Positions 7,797 to 16,781 of a DNA stretch of 40,622 nt are shown piece by piece. The position numbers and the translations under genes are program-made. Below the pieces are notes generated by a model. That model was not told the origin of the DNA and ran no database searches. It saw only the letters and a list, made by a program, of their open reading frames with translations. The DNA lies in the NCBI RefSeq assembly GCF_027484545.1, contig NZ_JAIXST010000056.1, positions 1 to 40,622 of the forward strand. Reading direction: 5' to 3'. The DNA comes from Runella sp. Its GTDB lineage: Bacteria; Bacteroidota; Bacteroidia; Cytophagales; Spirosomataceae. Every line of letters starts with the position of its first letter. Positions within the stretch are counted from its first letter, which is position 1.

Positions 7797-8210
7797 ATGC
7801 TCCAAACATCATTTTTTCACGTGGCCGTTACGGTAAAAGATCTGAGTGCTTTTGAAAATTTTTACGCAAAATACTTTGGATTTAGTCGGGCGCGTACCAT
7901 TTCGTTGGGAGAGGGAAAAGAGCTGGTTTTCTTGAAAGACGCGGGCAATTTTTACTTTGAAGTATTTCCGCCCGACCAAGAACGCCCCGTGCCGCTCGCC
8001 GAAGGAGATGGCCCTCATTATCCCGGGTTTCGGCACTTGGCGTTTTCTGTCGATGACGTAGATGCCAAACTGGCCGAAATGGGCGAAGACGCCGTCATTA
8101 CGCTCGGACCTTTGAAGTTTGACGATTTTATTCCGGGTTGGAAAACTGCCTGGGTCAAAGACCCCGAAGGTAATATTATCGAAATCACCCAAGGATATGT
8201 TGACCAATAA
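7797..8210 (+). CDS. VOC-family protein (glyoxalase/dioxygenase superfamily)
   Basis: A 137-residue single-unit VOC protein made of two beta-alpha-beta-beta-beta repeats. The four positions that usually bind the metal are all filled: His8 (FFHVAVTV), Glu55 (FYFEVF), His80 (FRHLAFSV) and Glu129 (IIEITQ). The H/E/H/E set matches glyoxalase I-type and several isomerase or lyase members rather than the extradiol dioxygenases. It is cytosolic. Together with two DJ-1 proteins and an MBL protein it forms a group whose relatives often handle methylglyoxal-like carbonyls, but that pathway is an inference. It is the last gene before a 174-base gap containing an inverted repeat. Confidence 0.87.
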   Translation: MLQTSFFHVAVTVKDLSAFENFYAKYFGFSRARTISLGEGKELVFLKDAGNFYFEVFPPDQERPVPLAEGDGPHYPGFRHLAFSVDDVDAKLAEMGEDAVITLGPLKFDDFIPGWKTAWVKDPEGNIIEITQGYVDQ

Positions 8211-8245
8211 GGTCAAGGATAAGCACAAAGCAGTATTTAGTAGTA

Positions 8246-8325
8246 AGTATTTGGTATTTAGAATGAAATAGTTGACTAACTCGTTGTAAAACAGCTGTTT
8301 AATTGCTGTCTAAATACTGAATACT
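8246..8325. repeat. Imperfect inverted repeat with an inner palindrome, between the VOC and AGE genes
   Basis: Bases 8246-8262 (AGTATTTGGTATTTAGA) pair with 8309-8325 (TCTAAATACTGAATACT) at 15 of 17 positions. The loop contains a perfect 12-base palindrome, AAACAGCTGTTT, at 8289-8300. Short related words (AGTATTTAG, CTAAGTACT) flank both arms. It could fold in RNA, serve as an operator, or be a small dispersed repeat of this genome. There is no T-run after it, so it is not a normal terminator. Confidence 0.55.
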
Positions 8326-8384
8326 AAAATCTAAGTACTATCTGTTTCTATACAATTTAAACCTTTTAATAACCATTCGAATTC

Positions 8385-10208
8385 ATGAAACTTGATTTTA
8401 CTTTCTCCGACACCCTTGCTGGGTATGTAATAGAATATAATTCGGCCGAACGCTGGTATACCGTTGAAACTTCCGATAAACGGGTGTTCAAAGTCAATTT
8501 GATTCCCTCTACTTACGCCCGTACTTTCCGTAATTTGGAAGAGCCTTACCAAGATGCCTCGGGAGTAATGAACGATTTATTGGCAAAGCCAGGACAGTTT
8601 GTGTATTCATACGGTACCTTTTATCCGGCTACCGACGGAGGGGAAACTGTCTTTGAAGTACAATGGATCATCTTTCCAAGTACGGCTCCGCTCGAATACC
8701 GTCACGAAGCGCAGGACTGGTGGATCAATCAAATTTCTTCCATTGCCAGTAGCTACCTGAAATGGCAGTTTAACTACCCACAGGAAGAAATTAATTACAA
8801 GAACTACCGGACCATGCTGCATTTGGCGGGTTCTAAAAAAGGAGATTACCTACAGGAAACAGATACTATCTCACGGATGATCTACGGCTTTGCATCAGCC
8901 TATATGATTACGGGGAACGAAGGGTTTTTGGAAGGAGCTGAATTAGGAACGGAATACCTCCGCGACCACATGCGTTTTTATGACCAGGATGCCGACCTCG
9001 TGTATTGGTACCATGGTATGAAAGTAGAGGGAGAAAAAGAAACCAAATTGTTGACCTCTGAATTTGGGGATGACTGGGATTCTTTGCCGATGTACGAACA
9101 AATTTATGCGCTTGCCGGTCCTACTCAGACCTACCGTCTGACGGGAGATCCGCGCATTATGTGGGACATTGAAAAAACCATCGAACTGTTTGAGAAATAC
9201 TTCAAAGACAACGAGCAGGAAGGTTATTTCTCCCACATCGACCCCATCACGCTCGACCCGCGCGCCGAGTCGTTGGCTCACAACCGCGCCCGTAAAAACT
9301 GGAACTCCGTAGGTGACCACGCACCGGCATACCTTATCAATCTGTACTTAGCCACGGGCGAGCAGAAATACGCTGATTTCTTAGAATATACCTTCGATAC
9401 CATTACAAAATATTTCCCCGACTACGAAAATAGTCCGTTTGTTCAGGAGAAATTCTTTGAGGATTGGAGCAAAGACCAAACGTGGGGATGGCAACAAAAC
9501 CGCGCGGTAGTAGGTCACAACCTCAAAATTGCGTGGAACCTGATGCGGATGCAATCGTTGGTTCCGAAAGATTCGTACCTCGAATTTGCCAAAAAAATTG
9601 CTGAATTGATGCCGGAAGCCGGTTCTGACCCACAACGCGGCGGTTGGTATGACGTAGTGGAACGCGCTACCAAAACTAATGGACACCACCAGTTTGTATG
9701 GCATGACCGCAAAGCATGGTGGCAACAGGAACAGGCCATTCTCGCTTACATGATTTTACACGGTATTCTCAAAGACGATGAATACCTCAAATACGCCCGT
9801 GAGTCAGCGGCGTTCTACAACGCATTCTTCCTCGATACGGACGATGGCGGGGTTTATTTCAACGTCTTTGGTAACGGAATGCCGTACTTGCTTGGAACAG
9901 AGCGCTTTAAAGGAAGTCACTCCATGAGCGCGTACCACAGCACGGAGTTGTGTTTCCTTTCGGCAGTGTACACCAACCTGCTCATTACCAAGCAGCCTAC
10001 CTATTTCTACTTTAAGCCGTATCCAAACGGTTTCAAAGACAACAAGCTGTTTGTTTCTCCTGATATCCTTCCAAAAGATAGTGTATATATCAGTGAGTGC
10101 TACATTGACGATGTGCCTTACACTGATTTTGACGCGAGTGCCTTGACCGTGACTCTACCTCAAACGACAGAGCGCGTTCGGGTAAAAGTCCTCATTAGTC
10201 CTAAGTAA
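8385..10208 (+). CDS. AGE-family (N-acylglucosamine 2-epimerase-like) (alpha/alpha)6-barrel protein with added beta domains
   Basis: A 607-residue protein, longer than the usual AGE enzymes of about 400 residues. A central helical barrel (about 110-510) is preceded by an N-terminal beta-rich domain (about 1-105) and followed by a short C-terminal beta domain (about 535-607). AGE hallmarks are visible: GHNLKIAWNL with His378, at the position of the catalytic His in AGE and cellobiose 2-epimerase, and KAWWQQEQA with K443-W445-W446 and E449. The family epimerises or isomerises the reducing end of sugars. The neighbouring STAS-GlgX-STAS genes match the setting of the AGE-like gene slr1855 in the cyanobacterial icfG cluster. 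The role is likely carbohydrate-related, but the substrate is unknown. Confidence 0.83.
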   Translation: MKLDFTFSDTLAGYVIEYNSAERWYTVETSDKRVFKVNLIPSTYARTFRNLEEPYQDASGVMNDLLAKPGQFVYSYGTFYPATDGGETVFEVQWIIFPSTAPLEYRHEAQDWWINQISSIASSYLKWQFNYPQEEINYKNYRTMLHLAGSKKGDYLQETDTISRMIYGFASAYMITGNEGFLEGAELGTEYLRDHMRFYDQDADLVYWYHGMKVEGEKETKLLTSEFGDDWDSLPMYEQIYALAGPTQTYRLTGDPRIMWDIEKTIELFEKYFKDNEQEGYFSHIDPITLDPRAESLAHNRARKNWNSVGDHAPAYLINLYLATGEQKYADFLEYTFDTITKYFPDYENSPFVQEKFFEDWSKDQTWGWQQNRAVVGHNLKIAWNLMRMQSLVPKDSYLEFAKKIAELMPEAGSDPQRGGWYDVVERATKTNGHHQFVWHDRKAWWQQEQAILAYMILHGILKDDEYLKYARESAAFYNAFFLDTDDGGVYFNVFGNGMPYLLGTERFKGSHSMSAYHSTELCFLSAVYTNLLITKQPTYFYFKPYPNGFKDNKLFVSPDILPKDSVYISECYIDDVPYTDFDASALTVTLPQTTERVRVKVLISPK

Positions 10209-10222
10209 AATACACTATCACT

Positions 10223-10558
10223 ATGAAAGTAGCAGAAAATATTATTGAGAGTATTGCTGTCATTGAGGTCGAAGGCAACATTGACAGCAAAACTGCTCCC
10301 GAGTTTGAGAAGGCCGCGTTGGCCTCCATCAAAAATCAAGGGCAGGTCATCATTGACCTGAGCAAAGTTGAATTTCTTTCCAGTGCCGGCTTGCGGGTAC
10401 TTTTGATGATTTATCGTCAAATCAAGGTCCAAAGCGGTAAAGTAGTGCTCGTAGGAGTATCGGAAGAGATTCAGGAAGTTATGTCGAACACCGGTTTTAT
10501 CAACTTCTTTATTATCGTCGGAACCATCGAAGAGGGGATACAAACGTTAAAAAGCTAA
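10223..10558 (+). CDS. STAS-domain anti-sigma-factor antagonist (SpoIIAA/RsbV-like), first copy
   Basis: A 111-residue protein that is a single STAS domain. It has the expected EVEGNIDSKTAPEFE opening, a VIIDLSKVEFLSSAG strand-turn and a final helix. The serine that partner kinases phosphorylate is probably Ser54 in FLSSAGLRVLL. In the known scheme, the unphosphorylated STAS protein binds an RsbW/SpoIIAB-type ATPase and frees that ATPase's client; phosphorylation stops this and a PP2C phosphatase reverses it. Both partner types are in this gene run (ATPase at 13082, receiver-PP2C at 27811). It lies 14 bases after the AGE gene and 4 bases before glgX, so translation is tightly coupled to a glycogen enzyme. 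Confidence 0.93.
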   Translation: MKVAENIIESIAVIEVEGNIDSKTAPEFEKAALASIKNQGQVIIDLSKVEFLSSAGLRVLLMIYRQIKVQSGKVVLVGVSEEIQEVMSNTGFINFFIIVGTIEEGIQTLKS

Positions 10559-10562
10559 AAAT

Positions 10563-12680
10563 ATGGCAGATATACGGATTGATTATTACCCTACCCATGA
10601 GTTTGAGGGGATTAAATTCAGACGCGGACATCCCCTGCCATTTGGTGCGACGATGGTACCCAACGGTGTTAATTTCAGCGTGTATTCAAGCGCTGCCATT
10701 TCCTGCACGTTGGTACTGTTTGAACGCGGCGCTCCGGAACCTTATGCCGAAATTCCGTTTCCTGATGAATTTCGAATAGGTGATGTATTTTGCATGACGG
10801 TATTTGATCTTGATTTTGAGCGACTTGAATACGGCTATCGAATGGATGGCCCATTCAAACCTGAAGAAGGATATCGGTTCAACAAAGATGTTATCCTGAG
10901 CGACCCGTACGCCAAAGTACTGGGTGGCCGCGATACGTGGCGAGCTCAACCCAACTGGGACGATGTGTATCCGTACCGTTCCCGTTTGGCCTTCGAAGAT
11001 TTCGACTGGGAAAACGACCACCCGCTCGAAACCCCTATTGAAGACCTGTCCATTTACGAAATGCACGTTCGGGGTTTTACGAGCCACCCCTCGGCCGAAA
11101 CCAAGAATGCCGGAACATTCAGTGGGATTCGCAGTAAAATCCCTTATCTTAAATCGCTGGGTATCAATTGCATTGAGCTCATGCCGATCTATGAATTTGA
11201 CGAGTGGGAAAACAGTCGTACCAACCCGATAACGGGCGAATTGTTGGTGAATTATTGGGGCTACAGCACGGTTAACTTTTTCTCGCCCAAAGCAGGGTAC
11301 GCGGCTACCGGAAAGTTTGGAATGCAGGTGGATGAGTTGAAAACGCTCATCAAGGAGCTCCATAAAAACGGGATTGAAGTGTTTTTGGACGTGGTATTCA
11401 ACCACACCGCCGAAGGCGACCACCGAGGACATACCATTTCGTTTCGGGGAATTGATAACAAAACGTACTACATGCTGACGCCCGAAGGCTATTATTTTAA
11501 CTTCTCGGGAACCGGTAATACGTTGAACTGTAACCACCCCGTGGTACGGAATATGGTACTTGACTGCCTTCGCTACTGGGCTTCAGATTACCACATTGAT
11601 GGTTTTCGCTTTGACTTGGCCGCTATTCTTGGGCGCGCCCAGGACGGTAGCCCGTTGAGCAATCCGCCTTTGTTGGAATCTTTGGCGTATGATCCCATTT
11701 TGGCTAAGTGTAAGCTGATTGCCGAAGCGTGGGATGCGGGCGGGTTGTATCAGGTAGGTTCTTTTCCGGCGTATGGCCGTTGGGCTGAATGGAACGGAAA
11801 ATACCGCGATACCGTGCGTCGCTATCTGAAGGGAGACCCCGGCATGATAGGAGAAATGGCGCAGCGTGTTCAGGGTTCACCGGATTTGTATTCGTTGCGC
11901 GGGCCCACCGCCAGTATCAACTTTGTGGCCTGTCACGATGGATTTACGCTGTACGATATGTTTGCCTACAACGATAAACATAACGAAGCCAACGGCGAAA
12001 ATAATAACGACGGAGCTAACGACAACAATTCCTGGAACTCCGGATGGGAAGGCGAAACTGACGATCCGGAAGTCAATTTTCTGCGGCATAAGCAAGTCAA
12101 GAATGCCCTCACAATTTTGATGGTCAGTCAAGGCGTGCCTATGATTTTGATGGGCGACGAAATGGGCCATACCCAACACGGTAATAATAATACCTATTGT
12201 CAGGATACGGAATGGAACTGGCTGAATTGGTCTTTGCTGCAAAGCAATCCTGACCTGTTCCACTATGCACAGCAGATTCTGCGATTCAGACGCGCTCACC
12301 CCGTGTTGCGAAGTGCCAACCATTTCCGTCATTATGACTACGTAGGCAGTGGATTTCCCGACATCAGTTTCCACGGCACCTTGGCCTGGAGACCCGATTG
12401 GTCAGCAGAGAGCCGCACGTTGGCCTTTATGCTTTGCGGAAACCACGCCAAAGGAGGTACGATTCGTGACGAAACCATTTACGTAGCCATGAATATGTAC
12501 TGGGAGTCGTTACACTTCGAATTACCCATCTTGGCAGACGGCAGCAAATGGCACGTATTTGCCAATACGGACATGACTAATTCGCAGGATATTCATTTGA
12601 TCGGAGAAGAGCCTTTGCTCGAAGACCAATCCGGCTTTTTTGTAGGAGCCCGGTCAGTAGTTGTACTGGTCGCCAAATAA
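10563..12680 (+). CDS. glgX: Glycogen debranching enzyme GlgX (GH13 isoamylase type)
   Basis: A 705-residue GH13 protein with an N-terminal CBM48-like beta domain (about 15-150), a TIM barrel (about 155-580) and a C-terminal beta domain. The GH13 catalytic set is complete: nucleophile Asp351 in DGFRFDLA, acid/base Glu388 in LIAEAWDAGG, and the third acid in the CHDG motif (H458-D459). The GRWAEWNGKYRDTVRR and NGENNNDGANDNNSWN stretches are typical of GlgX/TreX. It hydrolyses alpha-1,6 branches of glycogen limit dextrins. Its placement between two STAS genes is unusual for a metabolic gene and matches the icfG cluster (slr1857 between slr1856 and slr1859). No other glycogen gene is in the window. 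Confidence 0.96.
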   Translation: MADIRIDYYPTHEFEGIKFRRGHPLPFGATMVPNGVNFSVYSSAAISCTLVLFERGAPEPYAEIPFPDEFRIGDVFCMTVFDLDFERLEYGYRMDGPFKPEEGYRFNKDVILSDPYAKVLGGRDTWRAQPNWDDVYPYRSRLAFEDFDWENDHPLETPIEDLSIYEMHVRGFTSHPSAETKNAGTFSGIRSKIPYLKSLGINCIELMPIYEFDEWENSRTNPITGELLVNYWGYSTVNFFSPKAGYAATGKFGMQVDELKTLIKELHKNGIEVFLDVVFNHTAEGDHRGHTISFRGIDNKTYYMLTPEGYYFNFSGTGNTLNCNHPVVRNMVLDCLRYWASDYHIDGFRFDLAAILGRAQDGSPLSNPPLLESLAYDPILAKCKLIAEAWDAGGLYQVGSFPAYGRWAEWNGKYRDTVRRYLKGDPGMIGEMAQRVQGSPDLYSLRGPTASINFVACHDGFTLYDMFAYNDKHNEANGENNNDGANDNNSWNSGWEGETDDPEVNFLRHKQVKNALTILMVSQGVPMILMGDEMGHTQHGNNNTYCQDTEWNWLNWSLLQSNPDLFHYAQQILRFRRAHPVLRSANHFRHYDYVGSGFPDISFHGTLAWRPDWSAESRTLAFMLCGNHAKGGTIRDETIYVAMNMYWESLHFELPILADGSKWHVFANTDMTNSQDIHLIGEEPLLEDQSGFFVGARSVVVLVAK

Positions 12681-12715
12681 ATTGATTCAATCTCAACATA
12701 AAAACACTTTATAAC

Positions 12716-13036
12716 ATGGATTTTACAATAAACTCTGAAGTAGTCGATAAAGTAGCTAAAATTACCTTGTCGGGCGAACTCGATTCGTTATCGGCTCGGG
12801 TTTTTCAAAAAGAAATCGAAAAAGTAGCGCTTCAGTCGCCTACTGAACTGGTCCTGGATATGGAACACTTGGCTTTTATGTCGTCGGCAGGATTGCGGGT
12901 GTTGATTTTCTCGAAGCAAAAAATGGGGGTAGGACTTACTATCTACGTGGTGAAGCCGCAGGAAGCCATTGTAGATACCCTCGAAAAAACGGGATTGCAA
13001 CACAGTGTGAACATTGTGGACCAATACCCAGCTTAA
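12716..13036 (+). CDS. STAS-domain anti-sigma-factor antagonist, second copy
   Basis: A 106-residue single STAS domain opening with KITLSGELDSLSARVFQKE and containing LVLDMEHLAFMSSAGLRVLI, where Ser57 is the likely phosphorylation site. It differs clearly from the first STAS protein, so the two probably answer to different kinases or phosphatases, or compete for one ATPase. It lies 35 bases after glgX and 45 bases before the RsbW-like gene. That adjacent pair is the standard arrangement of an antagonist with its anti-sigma kinase, so this copy is the better candidate for direct binding. Confidence 0.93.
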   Translation: MDFTINSEVVDKVAKITLSGELDSLSARVFQKEIEKVALQSPTELVLDMEHLAFMSSAGLRVLIFSKQKMGVGLTIYVVKPQEAIVDTLEKTGLQHSVNIVDQYPA

Positions 13037-13081
13037 CCCATTCGAGGAGCGCGAAATTCGCTATTACAAGGTAATAACCAA

Positions 13082-13540
13082 ATGAACTCACGTTCGTACT
13101 TTGTCTTTATGCAAATGGAATTAAAAACATTTCCCGCAACCGTTGACTCGCTGGACCCGCTTCGGCAGTACGTCAAAGATGTATCCCAACAAGCGGGATT
13201 AGATAAGAAAGCTACCTATAATTTGATATTAGCAGTGGATGAAATTGCCACCAATATTATTTTGTACGGCTACGAAAAGGCGGGTTTAGAGGGTTTTATT
13301 GATGTACTAACCGAAGTTTCGGACAATCGCCTCAAGGTAGTGTTTGAAGATGACGCAGCTCCGTTTGACCCCACAACCCGCGAACTTCCCGACGAAGAAG
13401 ACTTTGACCTACCTCTCGAAGAAAGACCGATTGGGGGGCTGGGTATCTATTTGACCATCAACGGGGTAAGTGAGTTTTCGTACGAATACATCAATAATCG
13501 GAATCGGAATATTTTCGAGGTAGATATTAAGAGCCCCTAA
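13082..13540 (+). CDS. RsbW/SpoIIAB-like serine kinase (GHKL ATPase)
   Basis: A 152-residue GHKL ATPase of the anti-sigma-factor kinase type. The N box is LAVDEIATNIILYGY (the Glu and Asn of ExxxN), the G1 region is EDDAAPFDP, and a GGLGIYL motif stands in for G2. No histidine-kinase dimerisation domain is present, which fits a serine kinase that phosphorylates STAS proteins. ATGs also occur at 13109 and 13115; starting at 13115 (MELKTF) would give the usual N-terminus, so the first eleven residues are doubtful. Expected partners are the STAS proteins at 10223 and 12716. Its client is unknown, because no sigma factor is encoded in the window. Confidence 0.9.
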   Translation: MNSRSYFVFMQMELKTFPATVDSLDPLRQYVKDVSQQAGLDKKATYNLILAVDEIATNIILYGYEKAGLEGFIDVLTEVSDNRLKVVFEDDAAPFDPTTRELPDEEDFDLPLEERPIGGLGIYLTINGVSEFSYEYINNRNRNIFEVDIKSP

Positions 13541-13560
13541 CCTGTTGGAAGGGCTGCTAA

Positions 13561-16500
13561 ATGACTGTTTTTATGAATATGGCTACCAAGCGACCGTATG
13601 TTAATCCTTTTCCGGGACTGAGAAGTTTTGACTCCAATGATGCGAATTTGTTCTTTGGGAGAGAAAGTCACGTCAAAAAATTAAGGAAAAAACTAAGCGT
13701 TTCAAGGTTTTTGGCAATTATTGGCTCTTCGGGTAGCGGTAAATCTTCGTTAGTCAAAGCAGGCTTAGTGCCTTCACTTGACAAGTATCAACTGGAAAAC
13801 ACAGATTTACAGGGCTGGCATATTTTGATATTCAAACCGGGAGGAGAACCCATAAAAAACTTGGTGAGTGCCTTTACGGACTACATCACAAAGTATACTA
13901 TTGGCGCTTCTTCTCCCGAAATTACCGCTAATATCGAATCGTTGCTTTTTGACGATTTTGACGGAATCAGTAAAGTGTTCGGAATGCTGAGCGACAAAAA
14001 CGTGTTGCTTGTCATTGACCAATTTGAAGAGATTTTCCGGTACCAACAAAAGGAGGCTACTTTCAAATCAGACCGTGACGAAACCGTCCTTTTTATTGAA
14101 TTTCTGGTAAGGGTGATCCATCAGCGTACCATTCCTCTGTACGCAGCCCTGACAATGCGGTCCGATTATTTGGATTATTGCACCAACTATAATGGTCTGA
14201 CCGAGGCCATCAATCGAGGGTATTTTTTGTTGCCCAAGATGAATCACGCCGAAATTGTATTGGCCATCAACGGCCCTTTAGAAACCATCGGTGTCGATAT
14301 AAAGCCATCTTTAGTAGACCGTTTGTTGGTGGACATTGGTGATAAAACCGACCAATTGCCTGTTTTACAGCATTCCCTCATGCGCACGTGGGAGCATTGG
14401 CAGACGACAAAAACCGCCCAACAACCCATTGACGAGCATGACTATGAGTCGATAGGGACCATGATTGATGCGCTCTCGCTGCACGCCGAAGAAATCTATC
14501 AAGATATTTTTGATTCCAAAAGAAAAGCAGTGACCGAAAAGCTGTTTAAGTCATTGACAATTTTGGGGGCAGGTGATGTCGGAATAATCAATCCCACAAC
14601 CCTGGCCAATATCAAAAAAGTAACCGGTGCTCCTGAGTTTTTGCTGCTGGATGTACTCGACCGGTTTAGAGAAGCGGGTACCTCTTTCTTATCACCTTCT
14701 TACACAACTCCCATACACGATGCTTCAGTCATAGACCTTACCCATGAGCGCATTGCTTTCCTGTGGAAACGCTTGAAAACGTGGGTAGACGAAGAGTCGG
14801 AATCGGCCAGATTGTACAAAAATCTAAGCTTTTCAGCAGGGTTGTATCAACAGGGTAAAACTGGTCTGTGGATTAACCCCGAATTACAAATTGGGTTGAG
14901 GTGGTTAAAGGAAAATCGCCCTACCAAAGAATGGGCTATGCGCTACGATCCCTACTTTGAACGCGCCATCAATTACCTGGAATACAGCCGCAGCCAATAT
15001 GAATTTGAGATGCAAAGCAAAGAAGCTCGCCACAAAAAGGAGGTAAAACGCGGGCGTCAGTTTGCTGTCTTTTTGGGAATCGGTTCTTTGTTATCCCTGC
15101 TTTTTTTGGTGGTGTCCATCATTCTGCGAACTCAGGCCAAACAAAGCGAAAAAGAATCCATTGAAAAGGAACAAATAGCCTTAGCGGAACAGAAAAAGGC
15201 CGAAATACAGAAAAGAGAGGCTATCTCGCAAAAACGGATTGCCCAACAGCAGGAAGAAATTGCGGAAGCTCAGAAAAAATTAACCGAAGAACAAAAGCTG
15301 ATTGCGGTTTCGGAACAGCGGAAAGCCGAGAACCAAAGACAGGAAGCGGTACAGGCCCAACAAACGGCCAACGAGCAACGAATCAGAGCGGAAGATGCCA
15401 AACGGGATGCTGAAAACCAGCGCACGAGAGCGGTGACTGCCCAAAATGAGGCGGAAAGACGTAAGGATGAAGCCGAAAAGGCTAAAAATGAAGCGGAAGC
15501 CCAAAAACGCATTGCCGACGAAGCCCGCAAGGATGCGGATCAACAAAAAATTAAAGCGATTGTGCGTTCAATCGCTATTCAGTCGTTTCAGATGCCCGAA
15601 AATACGCAGGATGGTTTACCTGCATTGCTGGCATTACACGCTAATAACCTCAACGTAAAAAATAAAGGCGAAGTAAATAACCCGGAGATTTTCAATGCGT
15701 TATCAAAAGCCGCCGGCTCGAATGCCAAGGTGATTTTGCGGAAACATACTGACGTAGTACGCTCGGTAGCGCTTGGAACAGGAACCGATGCAAATCTCTT
15801 TGCTTCCGGCAGTGAAGACGCTACTGTTAAACTTTGGGATGTAAACGCTCCCAATCAAACTCCCCGAACGTACAGTCGGCCCAAATCTACGGAAGGTTTT
15901 CGAGCCGTGGTATTTTCCCAAAACGGCCGGAAACTTTTGGCAGGAGGTGCTCAGGGTTCGATTTTGAGTTGGTCCGTAGACCAGCCTGCGGCAGCTCCTA
16001 CGGTGGTAAAGGGACATAAAAGTCCCATTAACTCCCTGCTTTTAACCAAAGATAATTCTAAACTTATTTCAGTCAGTGCAGATGGCAACATCAGAACATG
16101 GAATGTAGCGGGAGGAGGTATTGATTCGGTGGCGAATGCCAGAACGGGTTTCGATTTGTTTTGTGCTCAATTGAGTCCCGACGGTAAAAAATTGGTGTGC
16201 GGTTCCAAAGATAAGGTGGTGGTGTTTGATCTGAGTGATTTGAAAAAAGTGCCAGGAGTGTACAATTACTACGGCATGGGAAGTCGGGTAACGGCGTTGG
16301 CTTTCAGCCCAGATGGTAAAAAAATCCTGACTGGAAACGTAGCTGGGGTCATTTATCTGTGGTCTTTTGAGAATGACAAAATAATTGAACATACTGGCGT
16401 TTCGGTCGTTGGCCGTCACAATTCATCCGTGAGTGATATTGTCTTTTCACCCAACGGCGATTTGGTGGCCACGAGCAGTTTCGATTGGTCGGTGCATTTA

Positions 16501-16767
16501 TTCAATTACGATGAAATCACCCGTCAGCAACAACCTATTGTCATTGCTGATTTTCCTAATTGGGTAACGGGTGTGCGATTTACCAAAGACAGCAAGACAT
16601 TGATTGCCTACGGAGCCGATAAGACCGTGCGACTTTGGGATATAAACATCCGCGATCTTTATAACGAAGCCTTGAAAAAAATCACTCGCAATTTGACGAT
16701 TGAGGAATGGAATAAATACGTGGGGAAGGATATCGAATACGCGAAAATTTTGACAGAGGTGAAGTAA
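13561..16767 (+). CDS. Membrane-anchored nSTAND P-loop NTPase with coiled coil and WD40 propeller
   Basis: A 1068-residue protein. It begins with the nSTAND entry motif NPFPGLRSFDSNDANLFFGR (15-34), then Walker A GSSGSGKSS (55-63) and Walker B NVLLVIDQFEEIF (from 147), and a winged-helix-like region up to about 450. A single hydrophobic segment (about 501-523) is likely a membrane anchor. It is followed by a long Lys/Glu/Ala/Gln-rich coiled coil (about 530-665) and WD40 repeats (about 740-1050; for example SGSEDATVKLWDV and GADKTVRLWDI). STAND proteins are signal-driven oligomerising switches. The topology puts the NTPase and propeller on opposite sides of the anchor in chain order; which side is outside is unsettled. 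ATGs at 13573 and 13579 are alternative starts. It lies 20 bases after the RsbW-like gene and 14 before the TonB receptor gene. Confidence 0.88.
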   Translation: MTVFMNMATKRPYVNPFPGLRSFDSNDANLFFGRESHVKKLRKKLSVSRFLAIIGSSGSGKSSLVKAGLVPSLDKYQLENTDLQGWHILIFKPGGEPIKNLVSAFTDYITKYTIGASSPEITANIESLLFDDFDGISKVFGMLSDKNVLLVIDQFEEIFRYQQKEATFKSDRDETVLFIEFLVRVIHQRTIPLYAALTMRSDYLDYCTNYNGLTEAINRGYFLLPKMNHAEIVLAINGPLETIGVDIKPSLVDRLLVDIGDKTDQLPVLQHSLMRTWEHWQTTKTAQQPIDEHDYESIGTMIDALSLHAEEIYQDIFDSKRKAVTEKLFKSLTILGAGDVGIINPTTLANIKKVTGAPEFLLLDVLDRFREAGTSFLSPSYTTPIHDASVIDLTHERIAFLWKRLKTWVDEESESARLYKNLSFSAGLYQQGKTGLWINPELQIGLRWLKENRPTKEWAMRYDPYFERAINYLEYSRSQYEFEMQSKEARHKKEVKRGRQFAVFLGIGSLLSLLFLVVSIILRTQAKQSEKESIEKEQIALAEQKKAEIQKREAISQKRIAQQQEEIAEAQKKLTEEQKLIAVSEQRKAENQRQEAVQAQQTANEQRIRAEDAKRDAENQRTRAVTAQNEAERRKDEAEKAKNEAEAQKRIADEARKDADQQKIKAIVRSIAIQSFQMPENTQDGLPALLALHANNLNVKNKGEVNNPEIFNALSKAAGSNAKVILRKHTDVVRSVALGTGTDANLFASGSEDATVKLWDVNAPNQTPRTYSRPKSTEGFRAVVFSQNGRKLLAGGAQGSILSWSVDQPAAAPTVVKGHKSPINSLLLTKDNSKLISVSADGNIRTWNVAGGGIDSVANARTGFDLFCAQLSPDGKKLVCGSKDKVVVFDLSDLKKVPGVYNYYGMGSRVTALAFSPDGKKILTGNVAGVIYLWSFENDKIIEHTGVSVVGRHNSSVSDIVFSPNGDLVATSSFDWSVHLFNYDEITRQQQPIVIADFPNWVTGVRFTKDSKTLIAYGADKTVRLWDINIRDLYNEALKKITRNLTIEEWNKYVGKDIEYAKILTEVK

Positions 16768-16781
16768 CCTATTTAACGAAA

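Noticed and set aside
10686-11537. Minus-strand open frame of 283 codons inside glgX
   Set aside because: It is antisense to the conserved GH13 catalytic region and its translation shows no recognisable domain.
15270-15546. Two minus-strand frames rich in Ala/Ser/Phe/Leu that look like membrane proteins
   Set aside because: They are the complement of the Lys/Glu/Ala/Gln-rich coiled coil of the nSTAND protein; the hydrophobic look is a by-product of that composition.
13561-16767. nSTAND protein as a stand-alone anti-phage defence gene
   Set aside because: It has a membrane anchor, no recognisable nuclease or other killing domain, and lies inside a signalling gene run with a TonB receptor, so a signalling role fits better; defence is not excluded.
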